From contig NZ_FOFI01000001.1 in assembly GCF_900110605.1 (NCBI RefSeq), positions 558,001-622,000 on the forward strand: a stretch of 64,000 bases of DNA, given 5' to 3'. A model generated the notes under the pieces. It had not been told where the DNA came from. It did no database searches and was given only the letters and a program-made list of their open reading frames with translations. Shown here in pieces: positions 26,968 to 36,047 of this stretch. The position numbers and the translations under genes were made by a program. Numbering within the stretch: the stretch's first letter is position 1; each line of letters starts with the position of its first letter. This DNA comes from Epilithonimonas lactis. GTDB lineage: Bacteria > Bacteroidota > Bacteroidia > Flavobacteriales > Weeksellaceae.

Positions 26968-28112
26968 TTGGATTTTAATAAAAGATATCCTGTAATTCCA
27001 GATAGAACAGAAGCAATCAAAATACTGATCTTCGAAATGTTCTGGATCTCAACTTCATCTGGAAAGGCCAAAAGCGAAACAAAGATGGACATTGTAAAAC
27101 CTATTCCCGCCAAAAATCCTACACCGATCATAGCTTTCCAGCCCGAGAAAGCTGGTAATTCTGCCCACTTCATTTTTATCGATAACCAAGAAAATAGATT
27201 GATCCCTACCACTTTACCTACAAATAATCCACCAATAATTCCCAAACTCAAAGGATTGATGAAACCTTCGAAAACTTCTTTTTGAAAGGTGATATTCGTG
27301 TTTGCCAGCGCAAATAATGGCATGATCACAAAACTAACGGGAATATGAAGTTTGCCCTCTAATTTTTCTAAAGGTGAAATCTCAGTTTCAGAACTATTGG
27401 TCGGAATGGTGAAGGCCAAGATCACGCCCGCAATCGTCGCATGAATGCCGGAATGGTGCATAAAATACCAAAGAAACAAACCCGGAATCAAATAGAAAGT
27501 CAAATTTTTGACGCCAGCTCTATTAAAAATAATTAATAAGGCGGTGATGCCTGCGCAAATTCCCAAAGATATCCAATCGATTTGAGCTGTGTAAAATAAT
27601 GCGATGACAATGATGGCTCCCAGATCATCCACAATTGCCAAAGCGCTTAGAAATATTTTGAGAGAATTTGGAACGCTTTTTCCAAGCAAAGAAATGATGG
27701 CCAAAGAAAACGCAATATCCGTCGCCATGGGAATTGCCCAACCGTTTTTATAATCTGTATTGTGATTTAAGCTAAAGTAGATCAGAGCAGGAATCAGCAT
27801 TCCACCAACGGCCGCAAAAATCGGAAGACTCGCTTTTTTGATGTCAGACAATTCGCCTTCCAGCAATTCCCTTTTGATTTCCAAACCCACCAAAAGAAAG
27901 AAAATCGCCATCAATCCATCATTCACCCAAACGGAAACCGAATAGTTAAGATGAAAGACCTTAATACCAAACTTCGAATCCAATAAACCCTGAAAACTAT
28001 CAGACAAAGAACTATTAGCAATCAGTAAGGAGATCACGACAAAAGTGATCAAGACGATTCCTGAACTTTTGCTGTTGTGAAAAAATTGCTGAAAGTATTT
28101 TGATAAGATCAT
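26946..28112 (-). CDS. nhaA: Na+/H+ antiporter NhaA
   Basis: The 388-residue NhaA swaps external protons for internal sodium across the inner membrane. Family residues are clear: GWAIPMATDIAFSLAI on helix 4, and the paired aspartates D162-D163 in ALAIVDDLGA, equal to D163-D164 of E. coli. About 12 helices fit the length. Its ATG overlaps the stop of the Rel gene by one base (TAATG), so translation is coupled to the upstream stringent-response gene. Confidence 0.95.
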   Translation of the reverse strand: MILSKYFQQFFHNSKSSGIVLITFVVISLLIANSSLSDSFQGLLDSKFGIKVFHLNYSVSVWVNDGLMAIFFLLVGLEIKRELLEGELSDIKKASLPIFAAVGGMLIPALIYFSLNHNTDYKNGWAIPMATDIAFSLAIISLLGKSVPNSLKIFLSALAIVDDLGAIIVIALFYTAQIDWISLGICAGITALLIIFNRAGVKNLTFYLIPGLFLWYFMHHSGIHATIAGVILAFTIPTNSSETEISPLEKLEGKLHIPVSFVIMPLFALANTNITFQKEVFEGFINPLSLGIIGGLFVGKVVGINLFSWLSIKMKWAELPAFSGWKAMIGVGFLAGIGFTMSIFVSLLAFPDEVEIQNISKISILIASVLSGITGYLLLKSNKKPFSV

Positions 28113-30313
28113 TACGTTCGTTTCACTTTTGAAACGCCATTAATTCCTTTCAGTTGTTTGAATGTTTCCTCCAGTTGGCTTTTGTTCTTGACTTCCAGAT
28201 TGATATTTCCGGTGAAGATCCCATCGTTGGAGGAGATGCTCATGCTTTTCATATCCATGTTCATAGAGCCAGAGATGACCGCTGTGATGTCATTGATCAT
28301 TCCTATTCTGTCCAGACCTTCGATCTCGATCTTGATCCTGTTTTTGAAGCTTTCTGCATTCACCCACTTCGCCTGCAAAACTCTGTAATCGTAGTTTGCT
28401 CTCAGATTGATGGCATTCGGGCAGCTGTCATTATGGATCTTGATCCCGTCGGAAATGGTGATGAATCCAAAGATCTTGTCGCCTGGAATCACCGTACAAC
28501 ATTTTGCAAAGGAGTAATTCAGTTTTTCCTCATCTTTCCCAAAGACGATCATGTCCAGATTAGAATCTACCTTTTCTATGAAATCTTCTTTGTTGGAAGT
28601 CTTTCTAAAGCGCTGGAAAAGGTTGCTGAGAATGCTTTTTCCGTCCGCGTATCGTTTGATGTCGCCAATGTCGAATGTTCCGTTCTGAAAACCTAAGAAA
28701 AGGTCTTGGGACGTTTTCAGGTTCAAGGATTTTTGCAGACCATTGATCTCTTCGTCAGAAAAATTCAGTTTGGCGTGGCGCATTTTTCTCTGCAGAATTT
28801 CCTTTCCTTCGGAGGTATTGATGTTCTTTTCAGAATTAAGGATATTCTTGATCTTCGATTTGGCTTTGGAAGTCACTACAAAATCCAGCCAATCCGGTTT
28901 TGGCTTTTGGTTTTGAGAAGAAAGGATATCGATCTGATCTCCGTTTTGCAGTACATAACTGATTGGAACCAATTTACCATTGATCTTTGCGCCAAGACAT
29001 TTTGTTCCTAGATCAGAGTGAACCGAGAATGCAAAATCTAACGCTGTTGCTCCTGTTGGAAGGATTTTGATCTCACCTTTTGGGGTGAAGACGAAAACTT
29101 CTTTGGAGTAGAGATTTAATTTGATATTATCAAGAAGTTCGGATGTGGAAAGGTTTTGTTGTTGTTCCAAAACATCGCGGATCTCCGTTACCCAATTTTC
29201 AAATCTCTGATCATCGGTGTTTTTACGATAGCCTTCTTTGTATTTGTAATGCGCTGCAACGCCTTTTTCTGCGATCTCATTCATCCTTTCGGAGCGGATC
29301 TGCACTTCGATCCATTTTTTGTCAGGACCCATTACGGTCAAGTGGAGACTTTCGTAGCCTGTCGATCTTGGTTGCGAGATCCAGTCGCGCATTCGCGAAG
29401 GATTGCTTTGATACAGGTCGGTTACAATTGAGTAAATTTTCCAGGCCAGGAATTTTTCATTTCTTGGATCGGATTTATAAATAATTCGAATGGCGTAATT
29501 ATCATAAACTTCCTCAAAGGTTACGTTCTGCTTCTGCATTTTCCGATAGATGGAGCTGATGGCTTTTGCACGTCCTTTGATCGTGAAGTTGAGATTTTCC
29601 TCCTGCAATTGTTCAGACACTTCTTTGGTGAATTCCTCAACATATTTTTCACGACCTTCTTTTGCTGTTTCCAATTTACCAAGGATCTCTTGGTAAACGT
29701 CGGGATTATTATATTTCAGAGAAAGGTCCTCGAGCTCGGACTTGATGGAATAAAGTCCGAATCTGTGCGCCAGTGGTGCGTAGATGTAGGCTGTTTCCGA
29801 AGCGATCTTTTTCTGCTTCACAGGATGCATGCTGTCCAACGTTCGCATATTGTGAAGCCTGTCTGCGATCTTGATCAGGATCACACGGAAATCTTCAGAA
29901 AGCGTTAGGAGTAATTTTCTGTAATTTTCGGATTGAACAGAGATATTCTGCTGGTTCATCACCGAGATCTTCGTCAGTCCACTTACGATGTCTGCAATGG
30001 TTTTCCCGAATATCTTTTCCAGATCCTCATAAGTATATTCAGAATCTTCGATCACGTCGTGGAGTAGGGCGCAGGCAATGCTTGTCGCACCCAGACCAAC
30101 TTCATTGGCTACGATCTTTGCAACTTCTATCGGATGGTAGATGTACGGCTCGCCAGTTTTTCTGCGCTGGTCTTTGTGCGCATCCAAAGCAATGTCAAAA
30201 GCCTTTCGGATCAGCTTATTCTGTTCCTCATCCAACGTCCGGTAGGTGTTGTTGATAAGGTCTTTATATCGGGCAAGGATTTCCTTGTTTTCTTTCTCTA
30301 AATCGTAGATCAT
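28112..30313 (-). CDS. Bifunctional (p)ppGpp synthetase/hydrolase (Rel/SpoT)
   Basis: A 733-residue long RSH protein. Order: HD hydrolase domain (HPIEVAKIVANEVGLG, ALLHDVIEDS), synthetase domain (RAKAISSIYRKM, STGYESLHLTV), TGS domain (VFVFTPKGEIKILPTGATALDFAFSVHSDLG begins near 390), helical region, zinc-finger-like AKCCTVIPGD and a C-terminal ACT domain (RIKIEIEGLDRIGMINDIT). The intact HD motif means it can also degrade (p)ppGpp, as Bacteroidetes Rel proteins do. It is first in an operon with nhaA. Confidence 0.94.
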   Translation of the reverse strand: MIYDLEKENKEILARYKDLINNTYRTLDEEQNKLIRKAFDIALDAHKDQRRKTGEPYIYHPIEVAKIVANEVGLGATSIACALLHDVIEDSEYTYEDLEKIFGKTIADIVSGLTKISVMNQQNISVQSENYRKLLLTLSEDFRVILIKIADRLHNMRTLDSMHPVKQKKIASETAYIYAPLAHRFGLYSIKSELEDLSLKYNNPDVYQEILGKLETAKEGREKYVEEFTKEVSEQLQEENLNFTIKGRAKAISSIYRKMQKQNVTFEEVYDNYAIRIIYKSDPRNEKFLAWKIYSIVTDLYQSNPSRMRDWISQPRSTGYESLHLTVMGPDKKWIEVQIRSERMNEIAEKGVAAHYKYKEGYRKNTDDQRFENWVTEIRDVLEQQQNLSTSELLDNIKLNLYSKEVFVFTPKGEIKILPTGATALDFAFSVHSDLGTKCLGAKINGKLVPISYVLQNGDQIDILSSQNQKPKPDWLDFVVTSKAKSKIKNILNSEKNINTSEGKEILQRKMRHAKLNFSDEEINGLQKSLNLKTSQDLFLGFQNGTFDIGDIKRYADGKSILSNLFQRFRKTSNKEDFIEKVDSNLDMIVFGKDEEKLNYSFAKCCTVIPGDKIFGFITISDGIKIHNDSCPNAINLRANYDYRVLQAKWVNAESFKNRIKIEIEGLDRIGMINDITAVISGSMNMDMKSMSISSNDGIFTGNINLEVKNKSQLEETFKQLKGINGVSKVKRT

Positions 30314-30366
30314 CGGTTGGCTTTATCTCTAAACGAATATAAGAAAATTAATACAGATTATCAAGC

Positions 30367-30374
30367 TATATTTG
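30367..30374 (+). promoter_or_regulatory. -7 element TATATTTG of the VanZ-like gene
   Basis: An exact TANNTTTG match 29 bases upstream of the ATG. No -33 TTG is visible at normal spacing. Confidence 0.45.
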
Positions 30375-30402
30375 TACAGCTTTTTTATAATTAATTGGTT
30401 TA

Positions 30403-30837
30403 ATGAGAGAAAAATATTGGAAAATATTCAGGAAGTTTTACAGGATCTTTATTCCGTTTTACACGATTTTTCTTTTGTATCTGATGTTTTTCGGATTCGG
30501 GAGAAGTCAGTACGATATTAATATTGTAAGGCTTTCACCGCTGATTTCAACCTTTAGTTTTGTGAAGGAAACGATTCTGTGGAAAACGATTGTTATCAAT
30601 GTTTTCGGGAACATCATCATGTTCACACCTTTCGGCTTTTTAGGAATTGGCTTTCCGAATCTCAATGATTTTAAAACTTTAATGATCAACTTTCTTTCCG
30701 GAATTATCATCATCGAAAGTCTTCAGTATTTCACCAGACTTGGCGTATTCGATATTGATGATATTATTTTAAATACGATTGGTGTAGTAATAGGATTTTG
30801 GTTTTACAAATTTTGCGCTGCGAGAGCCTCAGCCTGA
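30403..30837 (+). CDS. VanZ-like membrane protein ending in a REP motif
   Basis: A 144-residue membrane protein with four to five helices and VanZ-family features: NVFGNIIMFTPFGFLG and the C-terminal ESLQYFTRLGVFDIDDIILNTIGVVIGF. VanZ gives low teicoplanin resistance in enterococci; most chromosomal homologues have no tested function. The last codons, Ala-Arg-Ala-Ser-Ala and the TGA stop, are encoded by a REP-like intergenic repeat, so the natural C-terminus was probably replaced or extended by repeat insertion. Confidence 0.85.
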   Translation: MREKYWKIFRKFYRIFIPFYTIFLLYLMFFGFGRSQYDINIVRLSPLISTFSFVKETILWKTIVINVFGNIIMFTPFGFLGIGFPNLNDFKTLMINFLSGIIIIESLQYFTRLGVFDIDDIILNTIGVVIGFWFYKFCAARASA

Positions 30838-30840
30838 CAC
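30815..30840 (+). repeat. REP-like motif, CGAGAGCCTCAGC family, copy 2
   Basis: CTGCGAGAGCCTCAGCCTGA matches copy 1 (2273-2298) and the inverted copy 3 (46491-46515). It overlaps the 3' end of the VanZ-like gene. Confidence 0.65.
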
Positions 30841-30876
30841 CCTCAAATTCTCCGACTCTCTACTCTCCAACTCAAA

Positions 30877-31680
30877 TTACTTATTCAATTCCTTAGCACG
30901 ATTTTCCGCCGCCAATATTCCTTTTTGTAAAATAGATTTTAATTGATTTTCATCAAAAGTTTTCAAAGCCGCTTCTGTTGTTCCACCTTTTGACGCGACA
31001 TCTTTGATTAATTCTTCCAGAGATCTGTCCGAATTATTGATGAGGTGATAAGCGCCTAACATCGTTTGTTTCACGAAAAGTTTCGAAAGATTTTCATCGA
31101 TTCCCATTTCGGTTCCGGCTTTTATCATCGCATCGATGATGTAATAGAAATATGCTGGGCCACTTCCTGAAAGTGCCGTTACGCCGTCCAGAAGACTTTC
31201 GTCTTCCAAATAAACAGAGCGTCCAGTGGAATTCAATAATCGCTCGACATTCATTAATTCTGAAAAATAAATTCCGTCTGCCGCTGTATAACCCGTGATT
31301 CCCATTCCCAGAAGCGTAGGGGAATTTGGCATTGCGCGAACCACGAATTTATGATTCAAAAGTTTCTGGATTTTCTCTATGGAAATTCCTGCCATTATCG
31401 ACAAGACCAAAGATTTTTCTGAAATTTTGAAAGGCAGATTTTCCGCAACGAAAGTGAAATCCTGAGGCTTCACAGCGATGATGATTAAATCAGCTTCCAG
31501 ATTTTTGATTTCCTCAAACGTTGAGATTGCTGAGTCGGGAAAAGATTCTTTTAGTTTGGATTTTTTACTTTCATTTCGTGTGATGAGATGGAGGTTTTGC
31601 GGTTTTATCAATTCATATTTCAAGAACGATCTCGAAAACGAAATGCCCATATTTCCTGCTCCTAAAACTGCGATTTTCAT
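30877..31680 (-). CDS. proC: Pyrroline-5-carboxylate reductase ProC
   Basis: The 267-residue enzyme makes the last step of proline synthesis, reducing pyrroline-5-carboxylate with NAD(P)H. Rossmann motif AVLGAGNMGISF starts at residue 4. Later signatures include AMPNSPTLLGMGITG and the P5CR hallmark ALSGSGPAYFYYIIDAM, followed by VASKGGTTEAALK. No other proline gene lies next to it; its transcript seems to be monocistronic. Confidence 0.95.
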   Translation of the reverse strand: MKIAVLGAGNMGISFSRSFLKYELIKPQNLHLITRNESKKSKLKESFPDSAISTFEEIKNLEADLIIIAVKPQDFTFVAENLPFKISEKSLVLSIMAGISIEKIQKLLNHKFVVRAMPNSPTLLGMGITGYTAADGIYFSELMNVERLLNSTGRSVYLEDESLLDGVTALSGSGPAYFYYIIDAMIKAGTEMGIDENLSKLFVKQTMLGAYHLINNSDRSLEELIKDVASKGGTTEAALKTFDENQLKSILQKGILAAENRAKELNK

Positions 31681-31763
31681 TTGTGTTTTTTAGTTTTAAA
31701 TCTTTTACGAATTACAATTTACTGTCGTAATTTGCTAATTTAATAGTAAAGCTAAGAATTTAT

Positions 31764-32265
31764 TTATTTCCATTTTGCTCCGAAGGATACAATTAAGAAA
31801 TAAATAATAAACATTATTAAATTGGTTGTTAAGTTTACAAATATGAAAGGTCTAAGTAAATTCCAGCCTCTCATTTTCTGTTTTAATGCGAGTAAGTAAA
31901 ATGGAAATTCGATTATTAAAGTAGCAAGAAAAGAAACAAACATTCCAACTACAAAACCTTTTAATTCATATTCTCCTAATCTTGTTTTTCCTCCCCAAAA
32001 ATCAGTATTTCCACTAAGCTCAGAAAAATGTGGAGCGATATAATCCAACAAACATTGAAATATAATTCGCAAGAACAATGAGCCATTTTCTATTTAAAAC
32101 ATGGAACTTAGAAGTCAATGTTTTACTTTCATAAATTCCAATTATGGCGTTTATCCAAATTAAATGTAAGAATCCAAACCACATCATTGGTGAGCCTGCA
32201 TTTGCCAGAACAAAAATCGGTAATAAAATTAAAGCTAAAAGGATTAATGAATTTTCTTTACTCAT
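31764..32265 (-). pseudogene. Small membrane protein, split by a 2-base deletion
   Basis: Two frames abut. The upstream one starts with MSKENSLILL at 32265 and runs through LANYISMFVGLY before stopping. The downstream one resumes with IAPHFSELSGN and ends FGAKWK at 31764. Adding back one AT in the TTATATC run (about 32036-32042) joins them as VGLYIAPHF and restores a roughly 168-residue protein with four membrane helices. I do not recognise the family. It lies 20 bases after the DsbA-like gene on the same strand. The break may be real or an error. Confidence 0.7.
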
Positions 32266-32285
32266 TAAGATTCGTGTTCTTTGTT

Positions 32286-32987
32286 TTAGCAATTTCCATC
32301 AATTTTACAGGAATCACCTTCTTCGATAATTTTTAATTTGGAATCGTTTTCAGAAAATTCTGACCAGCTTTTTTCCAAAACTTCGGAAAAAAGGTCGATA
32401 GGTTGAGCACCGGAAACGCCATATTTTTCATTAAAAACAAAAAATGGAACACCTTTTATCCCTAAGGAATTGGCGGCGAAAATATCATTCTTTACCAACT
32501 TTGCCAACTCCGGAGATTGTACAGCGTCTTGGATTTCTTCTTTTGGAAATCCCAATTTTTCTCCAATTTCTGAAAGCACTTCAACATCATCAATATCTTT
32601 TCCTGATTTGAAATAAGCTTCAAAAAGAAGTTCTTCCATTTCATTCGCTTTTCCTTTTTCTTTCGCGATTTGAACCAACATTTGACTTTTGAAAGAATTA
32701 GAAACCTTCACGTCATCAAAATTAAAATCAATCCCAGCATTTTTCCCTGATTGGATCAGGTTTTCGTGCATTTGCATAATTTGAGCCATCGGAAAACCTT
32801 TCACTTCAGATAGATATTCGTAATGATTTTTGGCCAAATCGGTTTTCATATTGGGGTCGAGTTGGAACGAATGCCAATTGACCTCGACTTTATCATTCTG
32901 AGAAAATGTCTGAAGTGCTTTCTCAAAATTTCTTTTTCCGATGAAACAAAACGGACAACGTGTGTCACTCCAAATATCTACTTTCAT
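32286..32987 (-). CDS. DsbA-family oxidoreductase, FrnE-like
   Basis: A 233-residue cytosolic thioredoxin-fold protein (no signal peptide) of the DsbA/FrnE/2-hydroxychromene isomerase-like family. The active-site CPFC is at residues 11-14, right after strand one. The inserted helical domain follows, then the cis-Pro region GVPFFVFNEKYGVSGAQP near residue 175, typical of FrnE. The C-terminus has an unusual Cys-rich tail EGDSCKIDGNC. Such proteins are thought to act in redox or stress chemistry of the cytosol. It is probably cotranscribed with the broken membrane gene downstream. Confidence 0.88.
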   Translation of the reverse strand: MKVDIWSDTRCPFCFIGKRNFEKALQTFSQNDKVEVNWHSFQLDPNMKTDLAKNHYEYLSEVKGFPMAQIMQMHENLIQSGKNAGIDFNFDDVKVSNSFKSQMLVQIAKEKGKANEMEELLFEAYFKSGKDIDDVEVLSEIGEKLGFPKEEIQDAVQSPELAKLVKNDIFAANSLGIKGVPFFVFNEKYGVSGAQPIDLFSEVLEKSWSEFSENDSKLKIIEEGDSCKIDGNC

Positions 32988-33017
32988 TTTTTTATTTTCA
33001 GTATTTTCTAATTCTAC

Positions 33018-33050
33018 AACCCCTTCAGAGTTTCAAACTGTGAAGGGGTT
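33018..33050 (-). terminator. Terminator of murB
   Basis: AACCCCTTCA (33018-33027) and TGAAGGGGTT (33041-33050) form a GC-rich hairpin 11 bases after the murB stop. Confidence 0.75.
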
Positions 33051-33060
33051 TCTGATGTTT

Positions 33061-34074
33061 TTAAATAATATTCACTTCCCGTTCCAGCTCAATTCCGTAT
33101 TTTTCTTTTACGGAATCAATAATCATTGTTGAGAAATCAAAAATCTCCTTTCCAGTCGCATTCCCAGTTGCATTGATGATGACCAGAGCCTGAAGTTTAT
33201 GTGAAGCCACATTCCCGATTTGCTTTCCTTTCCAGCCACATTGTTCAATGAGCCAACCTGCAGGAACTTTTACAAAATCACCATTAGGATAACCAGGAAT
33301 ATTTTCGAATTTTAGTTTCAAAGTTTCATATTGTGCGAGCGGAATTGTCGGATTTTTGAAAAAACTTCCAGCATTTCCAATCTCTTTTGGGTCGGGCAAT
33401 TTGCTTTGTCTGATATTGATGACCGCTCTGGAAACATCTTGAATCGTCGGATTGATGATTCCCAAATTTTCCAATTCAGATTGGATGGCGCCATATTCCA
33501 CATCAATTCTATGGGTTTTTGTGGTCAGTCGGAAAGTCACTTCCAAAATCACATATTTCCCTTTTCCTTCCTGCTTGAAAATCGAATCTCTGTAACCAAA
33601 TCGGCATTGTTCCGAGTTCAGGGTTTCGAGTTCAAGGGTTTTAAGATTCAAAACTTTGCAACTTTCAAATACGTCCTTGATTTCCGTACCGTAAGCGCCA
33701 ATATTTTGCATCGGCGAAGTTCCGACGTTTCCTGGAATCAACGACAGATTTTCCAATCCACCATAATTTTTTTCCAGACAAAACATCACAAATTGATGCC
33801 AGTTTTCACCAGCTTTTGCAGTAACTAAAATTTCATTATCATTGATGATCTCCTCCGTAATTCCCTTCAGATTCAATCTAATTGCCAAACCTTCAAAATC
33901 CTTTGTCAAAAGCAGATTGCTTCCGCCACCTAGGAAGAGTTTGAGCGTTTGAGTGTTTGAGGATTTGAGAGTTTCTGTGAGTTCTTCTACTGAATTGACT
34001 TCAGCAAAAAATCTTGCGGATGCATCTACGCCAAATGTGTTGAAAGGTTTGAGAGAAATGTTTTCCTGGATCAT
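33061..34074 (-). CDS. murB: UDP-N-acetylenolpyruvoylglucosamine reductase MurB
   Basis: The 337-residue FAD enzyme reduces the enolpyruvyl group to give UDP-MurNAc in peptidoglycan synthesis. Visible: the start NTFGVDASARFF, FAD-binding GGGSNLLLT, PGNVGTSPMQNIGAYG, and the catalytic Ser in GNAGSFFKNP. Length fits the E. coli-type (type I) enzyme. The start overlaps the preceding lipoprotein stop by one base (TAATG), indicating coupling. Confidence 0.96.
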   Translation of the reverse strand: MIQENISLKPFNTFGVDASARFFAEVNSVEELTETLKSSNTQTLKLFLGGGSNLLLTKDFEGLAIRLNLKGITEEIINDNEILVTAKAGENWHQFVMFCLEKNYGGLENLSLIPGNVGTSPMQNIGAYGTEIKDVFESCKVLNLKTLELETLNSEQCRFGYRDSIFKQEGKGKYVILEVTFRLTTKTHRIDVEYGAIQSELENLGIINPTIQDVSRAVINIRQSKLPDPKEIGNAGSFFKNPTIPLAQYETLKLKFENIPGYPNGDFVKVPAGWLIEQCGWKGKQIGNVASHKLQALVIINATGNATGKEIFDFSTMIIDSVKEKYGIELEREVNII

Positions 34075-34523
34075 TATTTATACTGAGGAAGCAAATTATT
34101 CAATTCGGTTTTCAGTTTTTCCAATTGTTTGTAACCTACAGATCCAACGGGAACATTGTAAAATTCATATTCTTTGGAATCTGTAACGATGGTAAAGATC
34201 TGGTCTGGACCGTCATAATGTCCGCGTCTTTCGCCACTTTGGGTTTTTTCTAAAATTGAGATATCAATTCCGGAAACTAATTTTGTCCAATCCTTCGTGT
34301 TTATTTTCTTTTTGAAGCTTGGGAATTCCTCAGTTCTTCCACCTCTCGCAGATGATTCCAAAGAGTCTTTGCTCGCATTGATAAACGTTGCGCCGCCTCG
34401 TCCCATTGTATGTCTGTACGAAACCGATTTGATGGACGAAGTAGTTTGAGCAGTTGTTTTGCAGCTAAGCAAAAACAAACTGATTGCTGAAAGGACGAAT
34501 CCTATTTTGATAATTTTCATCAC
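34074..34523 (-). CDS. Hypothetical lipoprotein upstream of murB
   Basis: A 149-residue lipoprotein; lipobox Cys21 in LFLLSCKT. The mature part contains HTMGRGGATFINASKDS and ends with a helix KQLEKLKTELNNLL. It resembles short lipoproteins often found next to murB in Flavobacteriia, but I know no function. A second Met immediately after the first is an equally good start. It lies 14 bases after the aminotransferase and overlaps murB, so aminotransferase, lipoprotein and murB form one operon. Confidence 0.8.
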   Translation of the reverse strand: MMKIIKIGFVLSAISLFLLSCKTTAQTTSSIKSVSYRHTMGRGGATFINASKDSLESSARGGRTEEFPSFKKKINTKDWTKLVSGIDISILEKTQSGERRGHYDGPDQIFTIVTDSKEYEFYNVPVGSVGYKQLEKLKTELNNLLPQYK

Positions 34524-34537
34524 TGTATTTTTTTATT

Positions 34538-35740
34538 TTAATTAAATTCAGAATTGTATTGGGTGATCGCATCTTTCAGGATCTCAACACTTCTTTTCAG
34601 ATCTTCCTGTTTCAAAACGTAAGCGATCCTCACTTGTTTTTTTCCAAGTTCAGGATTGCTGTAGAAGCCACCCATTGGCGCGACCATTACGGTTTCACCG
34701 TTGTTAGAATAGCTTTCCAAAAGCCATTGTGCAAACTTCTCTGTGTCATCCACCGGCAATTCTACACCGCAGTAAAATGCGCCTTTTGGTTTTGGACAGA
34801 TAACACCGGGAATCTCATTCAATAATCCGACCAAAAGGTCACGGCGCTGTTTGTATTCCTCTCTTACTTTAGCAATATATTCTGCATCATTTTTGTGCGC
34901 AGCAGTTGCAGCAATCTGTCCCAATAGAACTGGACTCAATCTTGCCTGAGCAAAAAGAATTGCCGCGTCGTGGATTTTTTTGGAACGCGTGATCAGACAG
35001 CCAATTCTTGCACCACACATCGAATATCTTTTTGATTCAGAGTCGATGACGATGACGTTGTCTGCCACTTCTGGAAACTCGAACATAGAGATCTGTTGTT
35101 CTCCGTCGTAGACATATTCTCTGTAAACTTCGTCGGAAATAATGACGATATCGTGTTTCTTTGCGATCTCTGCCAATTGCTGAAGTTCTTCTCTTGAATA
35201 TAAATAGCCTGTTGGGTTTCCTGGATTACAGATAACAATCGCTCTTGTTTTATCTGTAATTCTCTCTTCAAATTCTTCGATTGCTGGTAAAGCAAATCCT
35301 GTATCAATCGTAGATGGAACAGCAACGATATTGATGTTGAAAGTTCCTGCAAATCCGTTATAATTTGCATAATATGGTTCTGGAATAATGATTTCGTCTC
35401 CATCATCACAAAGTGTGGAAATGGCGAAGTTCAGAGCTTCGGAACCACCGTTGGTTACGATGAAATTATCTGTGGTCAAATCTGTGAATCCTAAAGAATG
35501 GTAGTAATCTCTAAGCGCAGTTCTGTATTCCAGATTACCTTCGGAAAGTGCGTATTCGTAGATTTTGAGGTGGTTGTTTTTGATGGCTTCCAGCGCAGTT
35601 TCCGGCGTTTCGATATCGGGTTGACCAATATTGAGGTGGTAAACTTTGATTCCTTTCTGTTTTGCTGCTGTTGCAAACGGAACTAATTTTCTAACTGGAG
35701 AAGCGGGCATATGCTGAGCGCGCTGAGATATTTTCGGCAT
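34538..35740 (-). CDS. Class I/II PLP aminotransferase, aspartate-type
   Basis: A 400-residue fold-type I aminotransferase of the AspC/AraT group. PLP-linked Lys237 is in SESKRYSMCGARIG; VTNGGSEAL binds the phosphate; NPGNPTG and the DEVYREYVYDG segment are family constants, and the final Arg of VRIAYVL binds the substrate carboxylate. Likely interconverts aspartate or similar amino acids with 2-oxoglutarate; exact substrate not clear. First gene of a three-gene operon ending with murB, and divergent from the YiiX-like gene across a 307-base gap holding element copy D. Confidence 0.9.
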   Translation of the reverse strand: MPKISQRAQHMPASPVRKLVPFATAAKQKGIKVYHLNIGQPDIETPETALEAIKNNHLKIYEYALSEGNLEYRTALRDYYHSLGFTDLTTDNFIVTNGGSEALNFAISTLCDDGDEIIIPEPYYANYNGFAGTFNINIVAVPSTIDTGFALPAIEEFEERITDKTRAIVICNPGNPTGYLYSREELQQLAEIAKKHDIVIISDEVYREYVYDGEQQISMFEFPEVADNVIVIDSESKRYSMCGARIGCLITRSKKIHDAAILFAQARLSPVLLGQIAATAAHKNDAEYIAKVREEYKQRRDLLVGLLNEIPGVICPKPKGAFYCGVELPVDDTEKFAQWLLESYSNNGETVMVAPMGGFYSNPELGKKQVRIAYVLKQEDLKRSVEILKDAITQYNSEFN

Positions 35741-35847
35741 TGTTTATTGACTTTGGGATACAAAAATAGTGATTTTTTGGTTGTCAGTTGATAGTTTTCA
35801 AAATTCGAGAGAATGTGATTTGATGACAGATCGTGAACATTTGCGAA

Positions 35848-35954
35848 GCTGCAGCCCGGCCTGAGTGGAAATCCTTTTTTGCTTGTACTTACATTCTATT
35901 TGAACTGGAAACTTTCTGCAAAAAAGATTGGGAACGGAGGACGGAAAAGCTGCC
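35848..35954 (-). repeat. Structured interspersed element, copy D
   Basis: On the minus strand it reads GGCAGCTTTTCCG ... CGTTCCCAATCTTTTTTGC, a variable centre, GCAAAAAAGGATTTCC, and a closing CCGGGCTGC. Outer arms GCAGC/GCTGC match copy A. Central arms TTTTTTGC and GCAAAAAA pair. It sits between divergent genes, like copy A. Confidence 0.8.
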
Positions 35955-36034
35955 ATAAAAATATTTGTAAATAGCTTTCAACTCAAAGTCTAAAAATTAA
36001 TAAGTAAATGCTTTCTGTAATTTGAATCTTCAAT

Positions 36035-36042
36035 TATCTTTG
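36035..36042 (+). promoter_or_regulatory. -7 element TATCTTTG of the YiiX-like gene
   Basis: A TANNTTTG match only 5 bases ahead of the ATG, so the transcript would be nearly leaderless. The same TATCTTTGCA word occurs upstream of the DHS-like gene. Confidence 0.4.
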
Positions 36043-36047
36043 CAGCT

